From NCBI RefSeq assembly GCF_934424005.1, contig NZ_CAKRXI010000021.1, forward strand, positions 1-56,649: 56,649 nt of DNA, read 5' to 3'. The notes beneath the pieces were generated by a model. It saw only the letters and a list, made by a program, of their open reading frames with translations, was not told the DNA's origin and did not search any database. The position numbers and the translations under genes are program-made. The DNA comes from an uncultured Blautia sp. (GTDB taxonomy: Bacteria; Bacillota; Clostridia; Lachnospirales; Lachnospiraceae). The number at the start of each line of letters is the position of its first letter. Position 1 is the stretch's first letter. Positions 8,827-17,985 of the stretch are shown here, in pieces.

Positions 8827-9732
8827 TTACACTCTCAGATGTTTTCTTGTTGTCATCAGACTTCCAATGAAACCAATGCCAATTCCAAGAGCAAGTCCGA
8901 TCGGAAGAAGTATCTGATAGATCTGCCATACCGGAATAAAAGCAACCACACCTGTAAGCACGCTGAATTTATTCAGAATGTACTCAACAACGCTATTATA
9001 CAGGAAATACAGTGCTATCAGTGGAATCGCTGCACCGATCACCCCAAGGACCATACCTTCAAGAAGGAACGGTGCACGGACAAATGCATCCGTTGCTCCA
9101 ATGTATTTCATAATTCCAATTTCTTCTTTACGAACAGAAATACCAACAGAAATGGTATTACTGATCAGGAAAATAGAAATGATCAGAAGGAGCGCAATGA
9201 TCACGATCGATGCATAGGAAACCAGCTTGTTAAAGCTTCCCAGCGTATTTGCTGCCTGTTCAGACTGCTCAACATCTCGCACATGCTCCAACCCCTGAAT
9301 ATAGTTTACTAACTCTGTCTGTTTCTCGATCTGGTTCAGGTATACATGATAGTTTGAAGAATTGACAAGCGGGTTGTCATCCTTAAAGCCTTCTGCCGCA
9401 TCAGATCCCTGGAAATATTTATCTTTAAAATTCTCCCATGCCTGATCTGCTGATTCAAACTCAACTCGTTCCACTTCTGGACGCGCCTGGATCAGATTAC
9501 CGACTTCCTGCATCTGTTCTTCAGTCGTTCCCTCATCAAAAAACACAGTGACCGGAACTTCCTGTTCTACTTTCTGTGCAATATTATCTACATTGGTTAC
9601 CAGTGAATAAAATACACCTACCAGAAAGATACAGGCTGCCATGGTCAGAATGGATGCAATGGAAAACATCCAGTTTCTTTTTATATTTTTGATACCCTGT
9701 TTGAGGGTATACCAGATTGTACTAGGCCTCAT
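8827..9732 (-). CDS. ftsX: FtsX, cell-division ABC transporter-like permease
   Basis: Integral membrane partner of FtsE, 301 aa. FtsEX does not transport a substrate; it relays ATP hydrolysis to peptidoglycan hydrolases across the membrane at the septum. Layout is typical: an N-terminal membrane helix (FSIASILTMAACIFLVGVFY), a large extracytoplasmic loop of about 130 residues, then three helices including IVIIALLLIISIFLISNTI. The conserved FLISNTISVGISVRKEEIGIMKYIGA block is split across the second helix and the cytoplasmic side. Start ATG at 9732 has aaggagg 5 nt upstream and overlaps the end of ftsE by 11 nt, indicating translational coupling. Confidence 0.95.
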   Translation of the reverse strand: MRPSTIWYTLKQGIKNIKRNWMFSIASILTMAACIFLVGVFYSLVTNVDNIAQKVEQEVPVTVFFDEGTTEEQMQEVGNLIQARPEVERVEFESADQAWENFKDKYFQGSDAAEGFKDDNPLVNSSNYHVYLNQIEKQTELVNYIQGLEHVRDVEQSEQAANTLGSFNKLVSYASIVIIALLLIISIFLISNTISVGISVRKEEIGIMKYIGATDAFVRAPFLLEGMVLGVIGAAIPLIALYFLYNSVVEYILNKFSVLTGVVAFIPVWQIYQILLPIGLALGIGIGFIGSLMTTRKHLRV

Positions 9733-10414
9733 GATATCCTCCTTCTTTCTCATCGCTGATGATCACGCCGTCATGCATGGTAACCACTCGTTTCTTCATC
9801 TGATTAACGATTTCTTTATTATGTGTTACCACAAGTACGGTCGTACCACGCTCATTAATCTGTTCCAGAAGCTTCATGATCTCTTCAGAAGTCTTCGGAT
9901 CCAGGTTTCCGGTCGGCTCATCGGCCAGGAGGATATCCGGACGATTTACAAGTGCCCTGGCAAGTGCCACTCTCTGCTGCTCACCACCGGAAAGCTCATC
10001 CGGGAAGGATTTGTATTTTTCAGCAAGTCCGACTTCCTGAAGCACCTCCGGGACACGTCTGCGGATCACTCGGGTCGGTCTCCCGATAACACGCTGCGCA
10101 AATGCAACGTTTTCATATACATTACGGTCTTTCAGAAGACGAAAGTCCTGAAATACCACACCAAGCTTACGACGGTATTTTGCAACTCGACGATGTCTCA
10201 TCTTCTCCAGACGCTCACCGCTGACTATCATCTGTCCACTAGTACTATCAAGTTCTTTCATAAGAAGTTTGATCAGTGTAGATTTTCCTGATCCACTGCT
10301 TCCTACTACAAAAACAAATTCTCCTTTATCCACGTGCAAATTAGCATGGTTCACAGCTGGAAGGCCCTTACCATACGATTTTGTCACATCAATCAGATCG
10401 ATCATCGTTTCCAT
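9722..10414 (-). CDS. ftsE: FtsE, cell-division ATP-binding protein
   Basis: Cytoplasmic ABC ATPase of 230 aa that drives FtsX. Walker [10 protein letters not shown] (about 38-46), signature LSGGEQQRVALARAL, Walker B ILLADEPTGNLD and the H-loop VVTHNKE are all intact. The FQDFRLLKDRNVYENVAFA segment is the FtsE-type Q-loop region. Start ATG at 10414 lies 5 nt after gaggagg. It is the first gene of ftsE-ftsX-S41 protease; the preceding transcript is closed by the terminator at 10490-10520. I did not find a convincing promoter between that terminator and the start. Confidence 0.96.
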   Translation of the reverse strand: METMIDLIDVTKSYGKGLPAVNHANLHVDKGEFVFVVGSSGSGKSTLIKLLMKELDSTSGQMIVSGERLEKMRHRRVAKYRRKLGVVFQDFRLLKDRNVYENVAFAQRVIGRPTRVIRRRVPEVLQEVGLAEKYKSFPDELSGGEQQRVALARALVNRPDILLADEPTGNLDPKTSEEIMKLLEQINERGTTVLVVTHNKEIVNQMKKRVVTMHDGVIISDEKEGGYHEA

Positions 10415-10489
10415 AATATCCTCCTCTATCTATATCCGGTCCAAAAGTGCCGTAACTGCCTAAAACAGCCAGATCTCTTTGGACTCCAT

Positions 10490-10520
10490 AAAAAATGCTG
10501 CCAGAATCCCGGCAGCATTT
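10490..10520 (-). terminator. Rho-independent terminator downstream of the CdaR-type regulator
   Basis: Perfect 10-bp stem aaatgctgcc/ggcagcattt (10493-10502 with 10511-10520), 8-nt loop, run of T on the minus strand. It sits between the regulator and ftsE; if a promoter lies in the 110 nt before it, it could instead attenuate ftsEX. Confidence 0.85.
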
Positions 10521-10633
10521 CATTGCATCCTGCGGTATAGTTTATTAACATTTCGTAACAATGTTGTAACATATATTATGCCGGAATGCAAGTATTTTTA
10601 TTGAATTCACAAAATTTTCATATCGACGTGCGA

Positions 10634-11722
10634 TCAATACTCAAGCGTTTCCATATACTTCATATAACGTACGACCATCAGTGCGATCTTGAATGTAATC
10701 GCATCTTCAAATACACGAAGATCCAATCCGGTACTCTTCTGTAACTTATCCAGACGATAGACCAGTGTATTTCTGTGAATATATAACTGTCTGGATGTTT
10801 CTGAAACATTCAGGCTGTTCTCAAAGAATTTGTCAATAGTAACCAGTGTTTCCTCGTCAAAATCATCTGGAGATTTATTCTCAAAAATTTCTTTGATAAA
10901 CATTTTGCACAGCGGAATTGGAAGCTGATAGATCAGACGTCCGATTCCAAGGGAACTGTAAGCAATAACATCTTTTTCGCCAAAGAAGATCTTGCCAACA
11001 TCCAGTGCCATTCTTGCCTCTTTATAGGAACGAGAAACTTCTTTCAGTTCATTTACGATCGTTCCATATGCAATATGAGTCTCTTCATTCTGGTTCAGTC
11101 CAAGGGTATCCAAAATTGCGTGGGCAAGCTTATCCATCTCGGCATAACCCTCGCCATCTTCCAGTTCCTTAACAATGATGATGCTCTTTTCATCAACCGC
11201 TGTGATAAAGTCTTTGCTCTTGCCGCCAAAGAAACTCTTCACACTCTCCATGGAACTGTGATCTTTTTCCTGCTGCAATTCCAGAATCATAACAACACGG
11301 CGAACATCTGCATCAATATGAAGTTTCTTCGCACGATTATAAATATCTACCAGAAGAAGGTTATCAAGAAGGAGATTCTTGATAAAGCTGTCTTTGTCAA
11401 ATCGTTCTTTATATGCAACGATCAGATTCTGGATCTGAAATGCAGCAAGCTTGCCAACCATATAAGTGTCTTCATCATCACCATGTGCCACAAGTACATA
11501 TTCCAGCTGGTAATCATCACAGACTTTAAAATACTGGAATCCCTTCACGAGCTGGCTGTCTGCCTGGGATTCCACAAATGCCTGTATATCCCCCGGCTGA
11601 ATTGAAAAATCTGCAAAAGTTGTTGCAAGGACTTTCCCCTCTGTGTCAATAATGCAGAATTCTGTTCTGGATATTTCCTTTAATCCCTCTAGTGTATTCT
11701 GTAGTACCTGATTTGATATCAT
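10634..11722 (-). CDS. CdaR/PucR-type transcriptional regulator
   Basis: DNA-binding regulator of 362 aa. The C-terminal SRQLYIHRNTLVYRLDKLQK helix-turn-helix is the PucR/CdaR output domain (HTH_30), and the middle region with ...AYGTIVNELKEVSRSYKEAR is the GGDEF-derived domain found in this family. The N-terminal region begins TLEGLKEISRTEFCIIDTEGKVLATT, which looks like a small-molecule sensory fold. Family members respond to sugar diacids, purines or related compounds, but no catabolic gene is adjacent, so the ligand cannot be inferred. The gene is alone between YitT and the ftsEX unit, with its own terminator. Confidence 0.85.
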   Translation of the reverse strand: MISNQVLQNTLEGLKEISRTEFCIIDTEGKVLATTFADFSIQPGDIQAFVESQADSQLVKGFQYFKVCDDYQLEYVLVAHGDDEDTYMVGKLAAFQIQNLIVAYKERFDKDSFIKNLLLDNLLLVDIYNRAKKLHIDADVRRVVMILELQQEKDHSSMESVKSFFGGKSKDFITAVDEKSIIIVKELEDGEGYAEMDKLAHAILDTLGLNQNEETHIAYGTIVNELKEVSRSYKEARMALDVGKIFFGEKDVIAYSSLGIGRLIYQLPIPLCKMFIKEIFENKSPDDFDEETLVTIDKFFENSLNVSETSRQLYIHRNTLVYRLDKLQKSTGLDLRVFEDAITFKIALMVVRYMKYMETLEY

Positions 11723-11864
11723 CTGCTTACATCCCTTCCCGCCTTTTTATGCGTATTTCTCCTTTTTCCCCATAGCTTTCCTTCGTTATGTGTTATTTTA
11801 ATACAAAATCACCAAAAATGAAAGACCAAAACTTAATTTTTTTGCATTTTTTTGTATAAAATTC

Positions 11865-12728
11865 CTATTTTTCTATAAAACCTTCCCCATGTACCTCTCG
11901 TGCATCCCCAACAATGACAAAAGCATTCTCATCAATTTCATCAATTTTCTCTTTCAAATGTACCAGTTCCTTCTTTCCGACTACGCAGAACAGCATCAGC
12001 TTGTCCTCACCGGAATACATCCCTTTTGCAGAAATACCGGTAATTCCACGATCCAGATCTTCCATGACCATTCTGGAAACCTCATCCGGTTTGTCCGTAA
12101 TAATATAAACAGATTTGGAGAACTTCAAACCTTCAATGATACCATCCGACACTTTTGTAACAAGAAATACTGCAATGATCGCGTAAAGAGCACGTTCCAC
12201 ACCAAACACATACATACCCACAACAACTATCGCACCATCTATAAACTGCATGATCTGTGCAATAGAATAATGTCGCAGATATTTCTGGATGATTGCAGCC
12301 AGCATATCTGTTCCGCCAGTCGTTCCACCACCGAGAAATACAAATCCAATTCCAATTCCCTGCAGAAGACCGCCATATAACGCGACAAGGAGAAAATCTT
12401 CAGACAGTTTCCAGGCAGGAAGAATGGCAAGCCATATTGTAAGTGAAATATCTCCCAGCAGTGCTTTCCTTACAAAAGCAAAACCTTTTATTTTAGTAGC
12501 GAGAAGAAACAATGGAACATTCAGAATCAGGTTTGTTATCCAGAGTGGAATTCCATTTCCATACAAACCTTTTGTCCAGGCTTTTACCAGGATCGCAATA
12601 CCGGAAAAACCGCCAGTTACCATTCCTGCTGCATCAAAACAGGAAGTGATCGCGGTTCCCATAAGTCCGGTTCCGACAATAATAAGAAGATATTCCAGAT
12701 ACCAGGGTTTTTTTCCAGCAATTTTCAT
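11865..12728 (-). CDS. YitT family membrane protein (DUF161 + DUF2179)
   Basis: Polytopic membrane protein of 287 aa: about six hydrophobic segments in the first ~190 residues, including LLIIVGTGLMGTAITSCF with a following GMVTGGFSGIAIL and GGGTTGGTDMLAAI, the two glycine-rich repeats of the YitT family. The last ~95 residues form the soluble DUF2179 domain (SVYIITDKPDEVSRMVMED, RGITGISAKGMYSG). The function of the family is not established; several paralogues per genome are usual in Firmicutes. The gene is separated from the upstream OPT/PqqD pair by a strong terminator. Confidence 0.9.
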   Translation of the reverse strand: MKIAGKKPWYLEYLLIIVGTGLMGTAITSCFDAAGMVTGGFSGIAILVKAWTKGLYGNGIPLWITNLILNVPLFLLATKIKGFAFVRKALLGDISLTIWLAILPAWKLSEDFLLVALYGGLLQGIGIGFVFLGGGTTGGTDMLAAIIQKYLRHYSIAQIMQFIDGAIVVVGMYVFGVERALYAIIAVFLVTKVSDGIIEGLKFSKSVYIITDKPDEVSRMVMEDLDRGITGISAKGMYSGEDKLMLFCVVGKKELVHLKEKIDEIDENAFVIVGDAREVHGEGFIEK

Positions 12729-12787
12729 AAGTACTCCTTTCTCTGTTGCTATATCTCTATATCTTAATAAAGTATCCCTTAACCCAA

Positions 12788-12824
12788 AAGAACGGGATAC
12801 AGCGATTTGCTGCTTCCCGTTCTT
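12788..12824 (-). terminator. Terminator of the OPT-PqqD operon
   Basis: Ten-bp perfect outer stem aagaacggga/tcccgttctt (12788-12797 with 12815-12824) with an inner gcagc/gctgt pairing, followed by ttttggg on the minus strand, 9 nt beyond the PqqD-like stop. Confidence 0.75.
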
Positions 12825-12832
12825 AGTGTGCC

Positions 12833-13213
12833 CTATTTAGAAGGCATATTTGCAAATTTAATAAAATGATAGCTCTCAACAATCTGGAAATATTTGATAA
12901 TTCGCGGATACAGCGGTTCAGCTGCCTCACCAAATTCTTCTTTTACCAGCGCCGCGATATCGGTCACCGTACGTTTTCCATCGATCAGAGGCCAGATAAA
13001 AGTACCCTGAGCATCCAGATGCACCTTGGTGTACTGCGGTTTGTTGAATACAGTCTGTGCAATCTTGTTGAACCATCCTGTATTTTCCACATCCAGAATC
13101 ACGCGTCCCTTGATATCCTTGTGCCAGTGAAGCTCTTCTGATCTGACTGGAATTAAATCCAGATAATTAATCTCTATATTTTGTTTTTTGCTTTTTTTAT
13201 TCTGTTTTCTCAT
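12833..13213 (-). CDS. PqqD-like (RRE-fold) protein coupled to the OPT transporter
   Basis: Small protein of 126 aa. After a Lys-rich N-terminus, residues from about 50 to 118 (FNKPQYTKVHLDAQGTFIW to YFQIVESYHFIKF) match the PqqD family: the LDAQGTFIWPLIDGKRTVTDI strand-turn-helix, then a C-terminal winged helix. PqqD folds bind peptides, typically leader peptides of ribosomally made natural products, but no radical-SAM or precursor gene is present here. Start ATG at 13213 overlaps the OPT stop as TGATG; an earlier ATG at 13234 lacks a ribosome-binding site. The coupling suggests equal production with the transporter and perhaps a peptide-handling role (inference). Confidence 0.75.
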   Translation of the reverse strand: MRKQNKKSKKQNIEINYLDLIPVRSEELHWHKDIKGRVILDVENTGWFNKIAQTVFNKPQYTKVHLDAQGTFIWPLIDGKRTVTDIAALVKEEFGEAAEPLYPRIIKYFQIVESYHFIKFANMPSK

Positions 13214-15111
13214 CAGGCTTTTTTCTTTTTCCATAAGGAGAATTTCAGCAGTGTCAGGATCATGATAATCATAAGAACAACACCACCGATGTTGCCAAAG
13301 TTAACAACTCCGGATACATCCAGGCTGATACCAGCAACTGCAAGGATAGCAAGTGCAATACCTACCAGACCTTCTCCGGCGATCATACCAGCACAGTACA
13401 GTGTACCATCTGTAACCTGATCGTTCTTTGTTTTTTCATCAACGTTCTTTCTGCCATCCATAAACATACGAACAACACCACCAATCATGATGGTTGCGTT
13501 CAGATAAATTGGAAGGTAAAGACCGATTGCGAAAGGCATTACCGGAATTCTTAAGATTTCCATACCGATTGCAAGGAATACACCGATAAATACGAGTGCC
13601 CATGGAAGGTTTCCACCCATGATACCCTCAACGATCATCTTCATCAGGCCTGCCTGTGGCGCCGGAACTTCTGCTCCGCCGTATCCCCATGCTGCATCCA
13701 GAAGATACAGAACACCACCGATTGCAAGACCGGAAGCAACAACACCGATCAGCTCACCGATCTGCTGTGTCTTAGGAGTTGCACCAAGAAGGTATCCTGT
13801 CTTAAGGTCCTGAGAAGTATCACCAGCGATAGCTGCGATGATACAGATTACGGAACCGATTGCGATCGCTGCTTTCATACCATCAATTCCAGTCTGTCCA
13901 CTACTCTTGATCACCATTGTGGAAATCAGAAGTGTAGCGATTGCCATACCGGAAACCGGGTTGTTGGAGCTACCGATCATACCTACCATACGTGAAGATA
14001 CTGTTGCAAAGAAGAATCCGAAGATTACAATGAGGAGTGCTCCGAGCGGATTAACCGGGATAGCCGGTACTGCCCAGATGATCACTACCATTGCAACGAT
14101 ACCGATCAGAATAAAGTTCATCGGAAGATCTCTCTCAGTTCTTGCAGTTCCTTTTACAGATCCGCCCTTCATACTCTTCATAGAATCACGGAATGTGCTG
14201 ACAATCAGAGGCAGGGATTTAATCAGGGAAATAATACCGCCAGTAGCGATAGCACCTGCACCAATATACTTAACATATTTGCTCCAGATTGCTGCGGCAC
14301 CGCCAGCTGCATACAGCTGAGAAATAGTCACACCCGGATCAGCCGGATACAGCCATGTGTCTGGTCCAAACAGACAGATCATCGGGATGATCACGAGCCA
14401 TCCAACGATAGAACCTACGAACATAAAGGATGCGATACGAGGTCCTACGATATAGCCAACACCGAGAAGTGCCGGATATACTTCCATACCGATTTCACCC
14501 TTAAAGGATGTAAATGCAGCAGAAACGTCTGCCGGAATAACCTTCAGACCATCTACTACAAATTTGAAAACTGCTGCAAGTCCCATACCAGAAAATACAG
14601 TAGAAGCATTAGATCCACCTTCTTCACCGGCAAGAAGTACGTCTGCGCAGGCAGTTCCTTCCGGATAAAGCAGTGTTGCATGCTCTTTTACGATCAGCGC
14701 ATTACGAAGCGGTACCATGAAAAGTACACCAAGGATACCACCGCAAAGTGCGATCAATGTGATCTCAACCAGACCTGGTTTTGCACACTTTCCTTCTTCT
14801 GCCCATAAAAAAAGAGCAGGCATTGTGAAAATAGCACCTGCTGCAAGTGACTCACCGGCGGAACCGATCGTCTGTACCAGGTTGCTCTCCAGAATGGAGT
14901 TTTTCTTCATGATCACACGGATAACACCCATGGAAATAACTGCTGCCGGAATAGATGCAGAAACAGTCATACCGACACGAAGTCCGAGGTATGCGTTTGC
15001 AGCACCAAATACGATAGCAAGGATAACACCCATGATCACTGATGTTACCGTCATTTCTGCTGTAACTTTTTCAGCAGGAATATACGGTTTGAACTCTTTG
15101 TTGTCGTTCAT
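13213..15111 (-). CDS. OPT family oligopeptide transporter
   Basis: Polytopic membrane protein of 632 aa with more than a dozen hydrophobic segments, proton-coupled uptake of small peptides (or metal-chelate-like compounds) being the family role. Landmarks: AYLGLRVGMTVSASIPAAVI near the N-terminus, LYPEGTACADVLLAGEEGG, GPRIASFMFVGSIVGWLVI, and a C-terminal MPFAIGLYLPIYLNATIMIGG. These fit the bacterial OPT subgroup. The start ATG at 15111 is chosen for gggagagg 6 nt upstream; an earlier ATG lacks one. First gene of a two-gene operon with the PqqD-like gene; strong promoter at 15157-15185. Confidence 0.92.
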   Translation of the reverse strand: MNDNKEFKPYIPAEKVTAEMTVTSVIMGVILAIVFGAANAYLGLRVGMTVSASIPAAVISMGVIRVIMKKNSILESNLVQTIGSAGESLAAGAIFTMPALFLWAEEGKCAKPGLVEITLIALCGGILGVLFMVPLRNALIVKEHATLLYPEGTACADVLLAGEEGGSNASTVFSGMGLAAVFKFVVDGLKVIPADVSAAFTSFKGEIGMEVYPALLGVGYIVGPRIASFMFVGSIVGWLVIIPMICLFGPDTWLYPADPGVTISQLYAAGGAAAIWSKYVKYIGAGAIATGGIISLIKSLPLIVSTFRDSMKSMKGGSVKGTARTERDLPMNFILIGIVAMVVIIWAVPAIPVNPLGALLIVIFGFFFATVSSRMVGMIGSSNNPVSGMAIATLLISTMVIKSSGQTGIDGMKAAIAIGSVICIIAAIAGDTSQDLKTGYLLGATPKTQQIGELIGVVASGLAIGGVLYLLDAAWGYGGAEVPAPQAGLMKMIVEGIMGGNLPWALVFIGVFLAIGMEILRIPVMPFAIGLYLPIYLNATIMIGGVVRMFMDGRKNVDEKTKNDQVTDGTLYCAGMIAGEGLVGIALAILAVAGISLDVSGVVNFGNIGGVVLMIIMILTLLKFSLWKKKKA

Positions 15112-15156
15112 TGTTTTCCTCTCCCTTGTTTTTTTTTGGTCCATTAACCTCAGACT

Positions 15157-15185
15157 ATTATAACCGACTCCATGTAGATTATCAA
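15157..15185 (-). promoter_or_regulatory. Sigma-A promoter of the OPT-PqqD operon
   Basis: Minus strand TTGATA - 17 nt - TATAAT: perfect -10, 5/6 in the -35, ideal spacing. Leader about 40 nt. Confidence 0.75.
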
Positions 15186-15261
15186 GGGTGATTTTATGAA
15201 TTTTTTATATTTTCATTCGTTTTATTTAACACTTTTTGGAAATGTTGCACATTTTTGTCTA

Positions 15262-17055
15262 TTATCCATCAATTTCCAGCTGTTTTGTCAGATATCGTCC
15301 GACAATTTTCGAAAAGTTCGCAATATCTCTGATGTAGGCAAAATCCTTACCAAAAATCTTTTTTTCCGTTGCGAGATCTTTTTCCTCTCCTGCGAATACC
15401 CCCAGAACACTGACATCAAGATTACGCAGACGCCGCACTTCTGTTGCTGTATCCGCGATTGCAGCCTTTCCCTGATAAGGCTCCGGATTTTTTGCATTCG
15501 GTCGGTTTATGATCACATCATATGGACGTCCATCACTCAAAATGATCATAATCTTCTTTTCTTCTTCTCTTTGAAGGAGATCATATCCGGCAGTTCTTAT
15601 GGCCAATCCGTCACGATTGTTCGAAGACGTAACATAATTAAAGATGTTATCATTTTCTGACCGCGGATCATCGTATCTGCGAAACCGATGCATGATCGTA
15701 TAATCCCAGAAGGTACAAAAGCTCATCACCCGATGCGGAATATCAACATTACTCAGTGCCTCGCTGATAATATAAGCCTGCAGTGCCACATCACCCTGCC
15801 GCTTCATCTGTGATCCGCTCGCATCGATCAGAACATCCACAACAAAATCCGATATTTCTCCTTTCAGTTCCTGTTGAAACAGTTTTGCATCATTAGTCCG
15901 GCCAATCCGCCACAATCTGGAAGGTACGATCATTCCACGATCCGAAAGAACAGTCTGTGTCTCATTTCTGAGTACCAGAGATTTCCGGAGTGTTTCTGTC
16001 AAGACAGTAATATTATGTTTCACGATCCTGTGTTTGTCATGATAAAGCCAGATATTTTTGTTTCGCAATCGTTTTGCATACTCGTACTGATAATTGCTTT
16101 TTACCGGATTTTTGAGAATTCCCTCCGTAAAGTACAGACTGCAGTCACTGTGAATTCCCCGGCACATCTGATAATTGATCTTCTTCTCTTCTGCTTCACT
16201 TAAATAAGACTTTCCATAATTCAATTCCACATATGTGTAAGCTTTCTCCAACATCTCCGGAGTAACTACTTTGACCGAACGCTTCTTTTGACGTTTTTCC
16301 TCCATTTCTTCTGTAACTGCAGAATTTTCAAGGCCGGAAACAGAATTTGTCAGCTGCTCTGCATAACTTTCCAGTACCTCTTCATACATTTCCTCTGAAA
16401 GAAAATCCTCCCAGGAATATTCCGTAAGATCTTCCATCGTCACTGCAAGCACCTGTTCCAGTGTCCCATGCATACTTTCAAAATCCGGATCCATTAATCG
16501 ATTATACAGTTCATCGATCACACGGATCAGTTCCAGTGTATCTGTACTGTTACCAGCTCTCTCTATCAACTCCATAAATGGCTGTAATTTTTTCTCCACA
16601 TGCCATTCTCCGTTGTTCAGTCTTCTGCGGAGCACTGCAACTTTCAATCTTCCCGGAATATCTCTAAGATCCGGTAGTATCTCAAATTCCTGTTCCAGAA
16701 TATCCTCCATACACTGTCTCTGCATATCACGGATACCCGGCCGTTCTTCACAGATTTTGTCTCCTATAGCCTCTTCAATGCAGATCTGTGCTACAAACGT
16801 CAGCTCATTCTCTCCTGCCTGAAGAAATATTTTTTTAACAAGATAAAGCCCGAGCATATCCTTATCATAATATCTGGCAAGAGCCCCCTGCTTGATTCCA
16901 TCATACAGTGCAATTGCCTTTGATCTGAGAAAAAGTGATACGTCAGGCTTCATATCCAGTTGGTAATCTCCGCTTACTGTCCACAACAGATTACGGATTC
17001 TATTCTCCAGTTCCAGACGATAATCATCAATTTCAACTGGTTCTGTATTATTCAT
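15262..17055 (-). CDS. VWA-domain protein, partner of a MoxR-type ATPase
   Basis: Soluble protein of 597 aa. The C-terminal ~200 residues are a von Willebrand factor A domain with an intact MIDAS: DASGS (in VDVLIDASGSQMKRQG), and downstream IILSDGRPYD. The N-terminal ~380 residues are helical and uncharacterised. VWA proteins paired with MoxR AAA+ ATPases (NorD, CoxE, CobT-like) act as metal-binding adaptors in enzyme maturation or remodelling. The ATG at 17055 is chosen: agagaag lies 6 nt upstream; the ATG at 17061 would have no spacer. It overlaps the MoxR gene by 8 nt, so the two are translationally coupled. The client is not evident; glutamine synthetase III precedes the pair. Confidence 0.85.
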   Translation of the reverse strand: MNNTEPVEIDDYRLELENRIRNLLWTVSGDYQLDMKPDVSLFLRSKAIALYDGIKQGALARYYDKDMLGLYLVKKIFLQAGENELTFVAQICIEEAIGDKICEERPGIRDMQRQCMEDILEQEFEILPDLRDIPGRLKVAVLRRRLNNGEWHVEKKLQPFMELIERAGNSTDTLELIRVIDELYNRLMDPDFESMHGTLEQVLAVTMEDLTEYSWEDFLSEEMYEEVLESYAEQLTNSVSGLENSAVTEEMEEKRQKKRSVKVVTPEMLEKAYTYVELNYGKSYLSEAEEKKINYQMCRGIHSDCSLYFTEGILKNPVKSNYQYEYAKRLRNKNIWLYHDKHRIVKHNITVLTETLRKSLVLRNETQTVLSDRGMIVPSRLWRIGRTNDAKLFQQELKGEISDFVVDVLIDASGSQMKRQGDVALQAYIISEALSNVDIPHRVMSFCTFWDYTIMHRFRRYDDPRSENDNIFNYVTSSNNRDGLAIRTAGYDLLQREEEKKIMIILSDGRPYDVIINRPNAKNPEPYQGKAAIADTATEVRRLRNLDVSVLGVFAGEEKDLATEKKIFGKDFAYIRDIANFSKIVGRYLTKQLEIDG

Positions 17056-17965
17056 ATACATCTTCTCTGGTCCATTCCGATGGAATTCTGGTACTTACCA
17101 CATCTTCTACGATTTCTTTTTCGAATACATCAAACGTTTTGTTAACCACTCCCATCCGGACAGCTTTTGCCGGGGAAAGTCCCACATCCACGATTTTCAT
17201 TGCCGCAAGAAGTCCTCGAAGATCCAATGCTTTTGTTGAGATTTCACTGTTCAGTGCCTTCAGCTGCAAGTCCAGAAACAATCCAACAAACTGCTCTATC
17301 GCGCTTTCTCTGGCATTCGGGAACATCTGATGAAAAATAAATCCCAGCGTTTCTTCCGTCTGTGCCGGCATGTCAATAACCAAAAATCTGGATACAAGTG
17401 CTTCATTTAATTCTTTTGTTCCTGCATACCCATAATTCATCGTACCGATAAATCTTGCTGCAGGATGAAGATCAATCTTGTCATATCCCGGAACATCAAT
17501 GGAACGCCGATAGTCCAGCGTTGCATGAAGAACAGAGACTGCATCATTTTTTGCCATATTGATCTCATCAAGGATTCCAAATCCGCCATATTCTGCACAC
17601 CGGTAAATGCTTCCCTTTCGAAGCTTTACTTCATTGTCCTCAAAAGTATCCGTACCGATCAGGTCTCCACTGTTTGTATTGACATGAAAAGAAATATTAT
17701 AAGAAGGCCGGTTAAAAATATATGCCAGATTTTCTGCCAAAATATTTTTGCCGGTTGCTTTTGGTCCGGTCAGAAGCAGATTCTGTCCCTGCAGGATCCC
17801 CGCAATGGCCATCTCCAGAATATCTTTTCCATAAAATGGAATTGCAGGTTTGATAATTCTGTTTTTCACCTCATCAGAAACGGGATATACTTCCCGAAAC
17901 TTTACAATTTTATTTATTAAAGAGGAGGAGACACCCTGCTCCTCCAGAAATTTCAATTCATTCAC
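17048..17965 (-). CDS. MoxR-family AAA+ ATPase
   Basis: AAA+ ATPase of 305 aa. Walker B GILDEIN (Asp-133/Glu-134), sensor 1 RFIGTMNYGYAGTKELNEAL and the arginine-finger region SRFLVIDMP are intact. The P-loop is GPKATGKN at residues 67-74: the last position is Asn-74 instead of Ser/Thr, the residue that normally helps bind Mg. MoxR proteins pair with VWA proteins to remodel or load metal into clients. Twenty nt follow glnA(III); an aaaggag site is present. It overlaps the VWA gene downstream. Whether ATP is hydrolysed despite the changed P-loop cannot be told. Confidence 0.88.
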   Translation of the reverse strand: MNELKFLEEQGVSSSLINKIVKFREVYPVSDEVKNRIIKPAIPFYGKDILEMAIAGILQGQNLLLTGPKATGKNILAENLAYIFNRPSYNISFHVNTNSGDLIGTDTFEDNEVKLRKGSIYRCAEYGGFGILDEINMAKNDAVSVLHATLDYRRSIDVPGYDKIDLHPAARFIGTMNYGYAGTKELNEALVSRFLVIDMPAQTEETLGFIFHQMFPNARESAIEQFVGLFLDLQLKALNSEISTKALDLRGLLAAMKIVDVGLSPAKAVRMGVVNKTFDVFEKEIVEDVVSTRIPSEWTREDVYE

Positions 17966-17985
17966 TTAAATTTCTCCTTTGAAGA

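Noticed and set aside
15262..17965. MoxR-VWA pair as a defence (ternary conflict) system
   Set aside because: No nuclease, protease or effector partner is nearby and it sits behind a metabolic gene, so maturation is more likely.
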